Assembly (NCBI GenBank): GCA_905214155.1
Contig: CAJMLC010000031.1
Coordinates: 1-14,619, forward strand
Reading direction: 5' to 3'
From: an uncultured bacterium
GTDB lineage: Bacteria; Bacillota; Clostridia; Oscillospirales; Oscillospiraceae
DNA: 14,619 nt
How positions within the stretch are numbered: the stretch's first letter is position 1; each line of letters begins with the position of its first letter. Below the pieces are notes generated by a model that worked only from the letters and a program-made list of their open reading frames with translations, did no database searches and had not been told where the DNA came from. Shown one piece after another: positions 1 through 5,080 of this stretch. The translations under genes and the position numbers were made by a program.

Positions 1-94
1 GCTTGGCGGTCTCGACGATCTTCTCTGCGCTCGCGTCGATGAGCTGATGATCATACGCCTTCAGACGGATTCTGATCATTTCCTGGTTTGCCAT
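1..94 (-). CDS. rpsJ: 30S ribosomal protein S10, 5' part (cut by window edge)
   Basis: The minus-strand frame beginning with ATG at 94-92 encodes MANQEMIRIRLKAYDHQLID followed by ASAEKIVETAK, the conserved N-terminus of ribosomal protein S10. S10 is a small-subunit head protein that also acts as NusE in transcription antitermination. Only 31 codons are inside the window. An AAGGAGG ribosome binding site lies at 103-109, 8 nt from the start, which fixes the start codon. In most bacteria rpsJ is the first gene of the large S10 ribosomal-protein operon. The promoter, the long leader and the leader terminator seen just upstream fit that position. The identification is certain; the rest of the operon is outside the window. 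Confidence 0.97.
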   Translation of the reverse strand, partial: MANQEMIRIRLKAYDHQLIDASAEKIVETAK

Positions 95-364
95 GTGTGT
101 TTCCTCCTTGATGAAACGTATTCAGTGGTATTGATGCCCTGAGTACGGTCGAAGATCTTGTATACGCTAAGCCGTGCGTATCACTCCGCACCATGAAAAA
201 AGGCCGACGTTGTCGGCCTGTTCACTGCGGCGATATACGCCGTATCGTGATCCTCAGCCGCCCGATGACCGGACATACTCCGCAGAAGTTACCGTCCAGG
301 ACGCAATCTCCTGCATCATCGCATTGACACGCACGGTCGCGTTGTTTCCGCTCCCTACGCGCGC
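95..364 (-). promoter_or_regulatory. structured 5' leader of the rpsJ mRNA
   Basis: This non-coding stretch between the promoter and the rpsJ start contains several short inverted repeats. They are a 5-bp stem at 297-301/309-313 (CAGGA/TCCTG), a 5-bp stem at 228-232/238-242 (CGGCG/CGCCG), the terminator hairpin at 201-219 and a 6-bp stem at 162-167/176-181 (ATACGC/GCGTAT). Such length and structure before rpsJ suggest control of the operon by attenuation, perhaps by a ribosomal protein as L4 does in enterobacteria. No known leader class is recognised, so the regulator is unknown. Confidence 0.55.
196..219 (-). terminator. intrinsic terminator/attenuator inside the rpsJ leader
   Basis: Read on the minus strand, AGGCCGAC-AAC-GTCGGCCT forms an 8-bp stem with a 3-nt loop (201-219), directly followed by a run of six T residues (complement of 196-201). 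It has all the marks of a Rho-independent terminator. It lies downstream of the promoter at 371-399 and upstream of rpsJ, so it should act as an attenuator of the S10 operon and not as the end of a gene. galM already has its own terminator at 483-511. Confidence 0.82.
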
Positions 365-370
365 TTCTAT

Positions 371-399
371 ATACTACAATAAATCCCTCCTGCTGTCAA
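371..399 (-). promoter_or_regulatory. sigma-A promoter of the rpsJ (S10) operon
   Basis: On the minus strand a perfect -35 box TTGACA (394-399) is followed by a 17-nt spacer and TAGTAT (371-376) as the -10. Transcription should start near 364, giving a leader of about 270 nt before rpsJ. It lies between the galM terminator and rpsJ, so it serves rpsJ alone. The consensus quality suits a strongly expressed ribosomal operon. Confidence 0.88.
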
Positions 400-482
400 G
401 AGGGATTTCAAATATTTTTGGTGGTTTTGCGAGATTTTGCGGCCGCATTTTCGTCACTTCGCAGAATTTTCATCTGCCTGCA

Positions 483-511
483 AAAGAGCCCCCGCATCCG
501 GGGGGCTCTTT
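483..511 (-). terminator. intrinsic terminator of galM
   Basis: An 11-bp stem (483-493 with 501-511, AAAGAGCCCCC on one arm) encloses a 7-nt loop, 31 nt past the galM stop. The arms end in A/T runs on both sides, so the hairpin could end transcription in either direction; galM is the gene that needs it. Confidence 0.85.
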
Positions 512-541
512 GCGGATACATATATAATATATAGTTGCGGC

Positions 542-1573
542 TCAGCCACACGCAAACTCCCAGACCGTCGTCTGCTGATACTGCTCCCCCTTCCGGAGCA
601 CCGGGCTCGGGAAGTTCGCGTGGTGGATCGCGTCGGGATAGTTCTGTGTCTCGAGGCAGACCGCGCCGCCCTCACAGTACTGCGCGCCGCCCTTGCCTGT
701 GCGCGGCGAGAGGAAATTCGCCGTGTAGACCTGCATACCGGGCGTCGTGGTCAGCACGGTCATCGTGATACCGCTGCGGTCGCCGGTCAGGACCGCCGCC
801 TTCCGCAGCCCCGTGCCGGGCAGGCAGAAGTTGTCGTCATAGCCGTCCGTGTGCAGCGCCGCCGCACCCGTCCCCGGCAGGTCGCGGCCCACCGCCTTCG
901 GCGTGGAGAAGTCAAACTTCGTCCCGGCTACAGGCGTGAGAGCCCCGGTCGGGATCAGCCCCGCCGTCCGCGCCGTCACGGCGTCTGCGAAGATCTGCAG
1001 CGTGTGTCCCAGCGCGGAGCCGCCGCCGTTGAGGTTGAAATAGCTGTGGTTCGTCAGGTTGCAGAGCGTGTTGCGGTCGCTTTCCGCCGCGTAGTCGATC
1101 CGCAGCGCCGTGCCCTCCACGTGATAGCTGACCGAGACGTGCATCGTCCCCGGATAGCCCTCCTCGCCGTCCGGCGAGACGCGGGAGAAGCAGACCCCGT
1201 CCGCAAGCGGTTCCGCCGTCCAGACGTACTTGTCAAAGCCGCGCTTCCCGCCATGCAGATGGTTTTCGCCGTCATTTTTGTAGAGCGGATAGCGCGCGTC
1301 GTCCAGTTCAAACTCCGCGCCCGCGATCCGGTTGCATACCCGGCCCACCACCGCGCCGAGATAGCCGTCGTTCGCCTCATATTCCGCCAGCGTGTCGTAA
1401 CCAAGCACCACGTCCACCCATTCCCCTGCTGCGTCCTTTACGCACAGGCTGCGGACCGTCGCGCCATAGTCCAGCACCGCAAGCCGCATCATCTCTGTCT
1501 CTACGCACCAGCAAGTCACATTCTCGCCGAATATCGATCGTCCGAACGGACACGAAGTCACTTGAATTGCCAT
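542..1573 (-). CDS. galM: aldose 1-epimerase (galactose mutarotase family)
   Basis: A protein of 343 aa, the normal length for the cytoplasmic mutarotase that interconverts the alpha and beta anomers of hexoses. Family landmarks appear in order: NRIAGA (81-86), HGGKRGFDK (107-115), SPDGEEGYPG (133-142), LTNHSYFNL with the catalytic His176 (173-181), DDNF with Asp247, and ETQNYPDAIHH with the catalytic base Glu308 (308-318). No signal peptide is seen. The start is supported by GGGAG about 7 nt upstream and by a good promoter at 1609-1637. It is a single-gene unit: promoter before, terminator after, with the divergent thi operon behind it and rpsJ ahead. No other galactose gene is adjacent, so the actual sugar is not indicated. 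Confidence 0.95.
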   Translation of the reverse strand: MAIQVTSCPFGRSIFGENVTCWCVETEMMRLAVLDYGATVRSLCVKDAAGEWVDVVLGYDTLAEYEANDGYLGAVVGRVCNRIAGAEFELDDARYPLYKNDGENHLHGGKRGFDKYVWTAEPLADGVCFSRVSPDGEEGYPGTMHVSVSYHVEGTALRIDYAAESDRNTLCNLTNHSYFNLNGGGSALGHTLQIFADAVTARTAGLIPTGALTPVAGTKFDFSTPKAVGRDLPGTGAAALHTDGYDDNFCLPGTGLRKAAVLTGDRSGITMTVLTTTPGMQVYTANFLSPRTGKGGAQYCEGGAVCLETQNYPDAIHHANFPSPVLRKGEQYQQTTVWEFACG

Positions 1574-1608
1574 ATCAAAACTCCCTTTCCGAGCAAAATT
1601 CTACCGTT

Positions 1609-1637
1609 ATTCTAGCGCCAAAGCAGAAAAAGGTCAA
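1609..1637 (-). promoter_or_regulatory. sigma-A promoter of galM
   Basis: On the minus strand TTGACC (1632-1637), a 17-nt spacer and TAGAAT (1609-1614) lie about 35 nt upstream of the galM start. It is divergent from the thi promoter at 1674-1702, the two -35 boxes being about 36 nt apart. Confidence 0.85.
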
Positions 1638-1673
1638 GTGCTGCATACAGTTCACGAATTTTTTAAAAACCGC

Positions 1674-1702
1674 TTGCGTTTCAGCGAAAAAAGAGATATA
1701 AT
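1674..1702 (+). promoter_or_regulatory. sigma-A promoter of the thi operon
   Basis: TTGCGT (1674-1679), a 17-nt spacer and a perfect TATAAT (1697-1702). The start of transcription is expected at about 1709, right at the first bases of the 5' stem at 1710-1716. That gives a leader of about 440 nt before thiW. Confidence 0.88.
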
Positions 1703-1709
1703 ACGGTCA

Positions 1710-1771
1710 GATCACAGGACATGCTTCGGCGGAAAAGATCCGCCAAGAGCCGCAAGCCATGCGGTGTGATC
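1710..1771 (+). promoter_or_regulatory. unexplained 5'-terminal three-way-junction RNA before the TPP riboswitch
   Basis: GATCACA (1710-1716) is the exact complement of TGTGATC (1765-1771) and closes a domain holding two hairpins. Hairpin A is 1728-1733/1739-1744 (GGCGGA/TCCGCC, loop AAAGA). Hairpin B is 1750-1754/1760-1764 (CCGCA/TGCGG, loop AGCCA). Hairpin B abuts the closing stem with no unpaired base. The domain begins at the predicted transcript start and ends about 10 nt before the TPP aptamer. I do not recognise it as a known riboswitch class. The pairing is seen directly; any function is inference. Confidence 0.5.
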
Positions 1772-1774
1772 CAA

Positions 1775-1870
1775 ACTAAAAACAGGGGAGCTTGTGTGAG
1801 CAGGCTGAGAGGAAGTCATCCAACTTCGACCCTTTACCTGATGCGGATAATGCCGCCGTAGGAAGTCACA
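1775..1870 (+). promoter_or_regulatory. TPP riboswitch (THI element)
   Basis: The aptamer core has the invariant pieces in order: the GGGG(A)GC arm (1785-1791), CTGAGA (1805-1810), GACCCTTTACCTGAT (1828-1842), the pyrophosphate-side GCGGATAATGCCGC (1843-1856) and CGTAGGAAGT (1857-1866). THI elements bind thiamin pyrophosphate and repress thiamin genes. The genes downstream are thiamin salvage genes, which agrees. An unusual A-rich insertion (AAAAACA, 1778-1784) separates the ACT of the usual P1 strand from the GGGG arm. The expression platform is the terminator at 1885-1920. Confidence 0.95.
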
Positions 1871-1884
1871 ATGCTTGATTTTTT

Positions 1885-1920
1885 ACAGGAGACGTTCCGC
1901 GGAGCGTCTCCTGTTTTTGT
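1885..1920 (+). terminator. riboswitch-controlled intrinsic terminator
   Basis: ACAGGAGACG (1885-1894) pairs perfectly over 10 bp with CGTCTCCTGT (1905-1914), followed by T-rich sequence (1914-1920). It stands 15-20 nt after the TPP aptamer and more than 220 nt before thiW. TPP binding is therefore expected to end transcription here, an OFF switch working by attenuation. Confidence 0.9.
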
Positions 1921-2147
1921 TACGCATTTGGAAAGGAGGAAATGGCCGCGCACCGGATGCGCCGGGCTGAGGGGGAGCGCCCTGAGCCTTGTATGGTATT
2001 CAGCGATGGGAAGCCGTGTTCCGGCGTGAGAGGAAGCCAGTGAGCTTCGACCGCCTTCCGTGCAGTTTTCAGGGGAAAGCTGCGTCCATTTTCCGGAAGC
2101 GACGCTGGATCTCTGCCGTTTCCGACCGATTACAAAGGAGTATCATC
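1921..2147 (+). promoter_or_regulatory. thiW leader with a decayed partial second TPP-aptamer copy
   Basis: This 227-nt stretch lies between the attenuator and thiW. Positions 2027-2052 match the aptamer segment 1806-1831 at 21 of 26 bases without gaps: TGAGAGGAAG and CTTCGACC are identical and the 8-nt spacing is kept. The GGGA.GC arm before it is also partly retained. The pyrophosphate-binding half (CTGAT, GGATAATGCC) is absent, so it cannot be a working THI element. Other structure includes a 9-bp hairpin 2062-2070/2075-2083 with an AGGG loop and a 5-bp hairpin 1948-1952/1958-1962. No terminator or second promoter is seen. A 33-codon frame at 1942-2043 has its AGGAGG only 2 nt from the ATG and is not called. 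Confidence 0.6.
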
Positions 2148-2660
2148 ATGAAAAACACGAAAAAGCTCACCCTCGCCGCCCTGTTCTGCGCGCTCGCCGT
2201 GGTGGGCAGCCTGTTCTCGTTCCCCGTCTTCGGCAGCAAATGTGCGCCCGTGCAGCATCTGGTCAACATTCTCTGTGCCGTTCTGCTCGGCCCGTGGTAT
2301 GGGGTGGGGGTGGCGTTTGTGGCTTCTCTGCTGCGAAACCTGCTCGGGCTCGGCAGCCTCATGGCATTCCCCGGCAGCATGATCGGCGCGCTGCTCTGCG
2401 GCATTGTCTACTGGAAGACGAAAAACCTGCTGGCCACGCTCGTGGGTGAGGTCTTCGGCACGGCCGTCCTCGGCGGCCTCTGTGCCTATCCGGTCGCGAT
2501 CTTCCTGATGGGCAAGAGCGCGGCAGACATCGCCTTCTACGCTTACATCGTCCCCTTCCTGATCTCCACGGCCGGCGGCGCCGTCATCGCCGCCGTCATT
2601 CTCGTCAGCCTGAAGAAGGCCGGCGCACTGTCCAAAATGCAGGCCAGCCTGGCCGCGTAA
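2148..2660 (+). CDS. thiW: ThiW, thiazole-specific S component of an ECF transporter
   Basis: A hydrophobic protein of 170 aa with about five or six membrane segments and a basic N-terminus (MKNTKKLT). It matches the ThiW family, including the KCAPVQHLVNILCAVLLGPWYGVG and LLGLGSLMAFPGSMIGALLCG regions. ThiW is the substrate-binding S component thought to bring in the thiazole precursor hydroxyethylthiazole. It needs the shared EcfA/A'/T energising module, which is not in this window. The start is set by AAAGGAG at 2134-2140, 7 nt before the ATG; an upstream in-frame ATG at 1989 would add 53 residues translated from RNA-leader sequence and is rejected. It is first in the operon after the riboswitch, and thiM follows 13 nt after its stop. 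Confidence 0.93.
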   Translation: MKNTKKLTLAALFCALAVVGSLFSFPVFGSKCAPVQHLVNILCAVLLGPWYGVGVAFVASLLRNLLGLGSLMAFPGSMIGALLCGIVYWKTKNLLATLVGEVFGTAVLGGLCAYPVAIFLMGKSAADIAFYAYIVPFLISTAGGAVIAAVILVSLKKAGALSKMQASLAA

Positions 2661-2673
2661 CAAAGGAGTCTCC

Positions 2674-3495
2674 ATGTTCCAGACCATTTTCGCGCGGGTG
2701 CGCGAGCGCCGCCCACTCGTCCACTGCATCACCAACTATATCTCCGCAAACGACTGCGCGAACATCCTGCTCGCCTGCGGTGCGTCCCCCGTTATGGCGG
2801 ACGCGCCGCAGGAGGCCGCGGAGATCACCGCGCGCTGCGCAGCGCTCTGCCTCAATCTCGGCACACTGAGCACCGCGCGGGCCGAAGCGATGCTGCACTC
2901 CGGACAGACCGCGAACCGGCTCGGTCTGCCCGTCGTGCTCGACCCCGTCGGGGCCGGCGCATCGTCCTTCCGGACGGAGACGGCGCTGCAGCTGCTGCGC
3001 GAGGTGCGCGTGACGGTCATCCGCGGCAACCCCTCGGAGCTGCACTCGCTCGCGCTGGGGATCGAGAATACCGGCGGCGTGGATGCCGAAGCCTGCGATC
3101 GCGTCACAGAGGCAAACCTGACCGAGGCGGTCCGCTTTGCGAAGGACTTCGCGCGGAAGACCGGGGCCGTCGTCGCGATGACCGGTGCGATCGACATCGT
3201 GACCGACGGCGAAGCCGCCTACTGTATCCACAACGGTCACCCGCTGATGTCCGCTGTCACCGGCGCGGGCTGTCAGCTTTCGGCGCTCACCGCCGCCTTT
3301 CTGGGCGCGAACCCCTCCGCACCGCTGCCCGCTGCAGCATCCGCTGTCTGTGCGCTGGGGCTTGCGGGTGAAACCGCATATCACCGCCTTTCCCCGCTGG
3401 ACGGCAACGCCAGCTACCGGAATTTCATCATCGATGCGACCTTCCGCCTCACGCCCGAGGCGCTGGAACAAGGAGCAAAGTATGAACTGCGATAG
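2674..3495 (+). CDS. thiM: hydroxyethylthiazole kinase
   Basis: ThiM phosphorylates 4-methyl-5-(2-hydroxyethyl)thiazole to its phosphate, the thiazole half used by ThiE. The product is 273 aa, the usual size for this ribokinase-like trimeric enzyme. Visible landmarks are HCITNYIS (17-24), the DPVGAGA loop (90-96), RGNPSE (117-122) and the C-terminal anion-hole motif TGAGC (196-200) with Cys200; the family more often reads GTGC there, so Ala replaces Thr. AAAGGAGT stands just upstream of the ATG. The 3' end overlaps thiE by 14 bp in another frame, implying translational coupling. Directly after thiW, it processes what that transporter imports. Confidence 0.96.
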   Translation: MFQTIFARVRERRPLVHCITNYISANDCANILLACGASPVMADAPQEAAEITARCAALCLNLGTLSTARAEAMLHSGQTANRLGLPVVLDPVGAGASSFRTETALQLLREVRVTVIRGNPSELHSLALGIENTGGVDAEACDRVTEANLTEAVRFAKDFARKTGAVVAMTGAIDIVTDGEAAYCIHNGHPLMSAVTGAGCQLSALTAAFLGANPSAPLPAAASAVCALGLAGETAYHRLSPLDGNASYRNFIIDATFRLTPEALEQGAKYELR

Positions 3496-4123
3496 ATCTC
3501 AACTGCTGCTCTACGCCGTGACCGACCGCGCCTGGGTCGGGCGGCAGAGCCTCTACGAACAGGTGGAGTCCGCGCTGCGCGGCGGCGCGACCATGGTCCA
3601 GCTCCGCGAAAAGCAGCTGGACGCGGAGGGCATCCTCCGCGAGGCGCGCGAACTGGCGCATCTCTGCAAACAATATGGCGTGCCGTTCATTCTGAACGAC
3701 AACGTCGACCTCGCCCTCGCCTGCGGCGCGGACGGCGTCCACGTCGGGCAGGATGACCTCGCCGCGGCGGAGGCCCGGCGGAAGCTCGGCCCGGACAAGA
3801 TCGTCGGCGTCTCGGCGCACAATGTTGCAGAGGCGCTTGCCGCCGTGCGGGACGGGGCGGACTATCTCGGCTCCGGCGCAGTTTTCGGCTCAACAACGAA
3901 GACGAATGTTCACACCCTCCCACATGAGACCCTGCAGGACATCTGCCGGGCAGTCGACATCCCGGTCGTCGCCATCGGCGGCATCACGAAGGAGAATCTG
4001 CTGCAGCTCGCCGGGACCGGAATTGACGGCGTTGCACTGGTCAGCGCGATCTTCGCCGCACCGGACATCGAGGCAGAATGCCGCGCGCTGCGCGCGCTGA
4101 CCCTGCAAACCATCCGCGCATAA
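3482..4123 (+). CDS. thiE: thiamin-phosphate synthase
   Basis: ThiE condenses HMP-pyrophosphate with hydroxyethylthiazole phosphate to give thiamin phosphate, in a TIM-barrel fold. The 213-aa product carries VQLREK (39-44), LNDNVDLAL (71-79), GVHVGQDD (85-92), GVSAHN (109-114), GSGAVFGSTTK (130-140), AIGGIT (164-169) and GVALVSAI (183-190), all expected for substrate and Mg-pyrophosphate binding. The ATG at 3482 is chosen because AAGGAG at 3470-3475 is 6 nt away; the frame stays open upstream to 3350 but that part lies inside thiM. It overlaps the thiM stop by 14 bp. A 149-nt gap separates it from thiD. Confidence 0.96.
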   Translation: MNCDRSQLLLYAVTDRAWVGRQSLYEQVESALRGGATMVQLREKQLDAEGILREARELAHLCKQYGVPFILNDNVDLALACGADGVHVGQDDLAAAEARRKLGPDKIVGVSAHNVAEALAAVRDGADYLGSGAVFGSTTKTNVHTLPHETLQDICRAVDIPVVAIGGITKENLLQLAGTGIDGVALVSAIFAAPDIEAECRALRALTLQTIRA

Positions 4124-4272
4124 CCACAGGAACTCCGCCTGGCAAAGGCCGGACGTTTCCGGCGGCAGACCGGGGGCACCACTCTCTGTCGCCCGGCGGC
4201 GGCACGCCTGATCGACACAGGGCCGTGCGGCGCTGCCCAATAAAAATAATGCTGAAGCGAAAGGAGAACAAC
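4124..4272 (+). other. thiE-thiD gap with two stem-loops
   Basis: The only sizeable gap inside the operon. It holds a 6-bp hairpin GCCGGA-cgtt-TCCGGC (4148-4163) and a 5-bp stem CCGGG/CCCGG (4170-4174/4192-4196) with a long loop, then an A/T-rich piece before AAGGAG at 4261-4266. There is no T-tract, so these are not terminators, and no clear promoter is seen. RNA processing or a decayed coding segment are possible. Confidence 0.4.
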
Positions 4273-5079
4273 ATGAAAACAGCATTATCGATCGCTGGCA
4301 GTGATTGCAGCGGAGGCGCCGGGATTCAGGCCGATCTGAAAACGATGACCATGAACGGCGTCTATGCCATGAGCGCGATCACCGCGCTGACCGCACAGAA
4401 CACCACCGGCGTATCCGGGATCACAGAATGCAGCCCGGAATTTTTGAAGCAGCAGATCGACATGATCTTCACCGACATCCGGCCGGACGCCGTGAAGATC
4501 GGCATGGTGGCAAGCGCCGCGCTCATTGAGACGATCGCAGAGCGGCTGCGCTTCTATCAGGCGCAGAACATCGTCGTCGACCCCGTGATGGTCGCGACGT
4601 CTGGCGCGCGGCTCATCGCTAAAGACGCCGTAGAAACGCTCCGGCGCGCGCTGCTCCCGCTGGCGACGGTCATCACGCCGAATATCCCCGAGGCTGAGAT
4701 CCTCTCCGGCCTCGAGATCCACGACGAAGCGGACATGGCCGCCGCCGCGAGGGTCATCGCGGATGCCTACGGCTGCGCCGTGCTGCTCAAGGGCGGGCAC
4801 CGCGTGAACGACGCGAACGACCTGCTCCGCGCGGACGACCGGGACACCTGGTTCCGCGGCCGCCGCATCGATAACCCGAACACCCACGGCACAGGCTGCA
4901 CGCTCTCGTCTGCCATCGCGGCGAATCTCGCCAAGGGCTATGCGCTGGACGAAGCCATCCGCCGCGCGAAGGAGTATCTCTCCGGCGCGCTTGCGGCGAT
5001 GCTCGACCTTGGTAAAGGCAGCGGCCCGATGGACCACGCGTTCTGCCTGCCGGAAGCATATCAAAAGGAGGCGCAGTAA
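4273..5079 (+). CDS. thiD: hydroxymethylpyrimidine/phosphomethylpyrimidine kinase
   Basis: ThiD phosphorylates HMP twice to HMP-pyrophosphate, the pyrimidine half used by ThiE. The 268-aa protein shows the PfkB/ribokinase-type layout: GSDCSGGAGIQAD (9-21), TALTAQNT (38-44) with the HMP-contacting Gln42, VKIGMV (74-79), VVDPVMVATSG (101-111), TPNIPEAE (135-142), LLKGGH (171-176) and the HGTGC anion hole with Cys209 (205-209). AAGGAG at 4261-4266 supports this start; an in-frame upstream start would run into thiE. The stop TAA is followed after one base by the ATG of cytX, so HMP kinase and the presumed HMP importer are tightly coupled. Confidence 0.96.
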   Translation: MKTALSIAGSDCSGGAGIQADLKTMTMNGVYAMSAITALTAQNTTGVSGITECSPEFLKQQIDMIFTDIRPDAVKIGMVASAALIETIAERLRFYQAQNIVVDPVMVATSGARLIAKDAVETLRRALLPLATVITPNIPEAEILSGLEIHDEADMAAAARVIADAYGCAVLLKGGHRVNDANDLLRADDRDTWFRGRRIDNPNTHGTGCTLSSAIAANLAKGYALDEAIRRAKEYLSGALAAMLDLGKGSGPMDHAFCLPEAYQKEAQ

Positions 5080-5080
5080 G

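Noticed and set aside
437..1615. 392-codon plus-strand open frame opposite galM
   Set aside because: Arg/Val-rich shadow. galM on the other strand has all catalytic motifs, a promoter and a terminator, and this frame runs through the galM terminator.
1942..2043. 33-codon frame in the thiW leader preceded by AGGAGG
   Set aside because: The AGGAGG ends only 2 nt before the ATG, too close for normal initiation. The peptide is not recognisable and the DNA is better explained as remnant riboswitch sequence.
1989..2147. 53-residue N-terminal extension of thiW from an upstream ATG
   Set aside because: The extension is translated leader RNA with decayed aptamer sequence. The ATG at 2148 has a strong ribosome binding site and yields the normal ThiW N-terminus.
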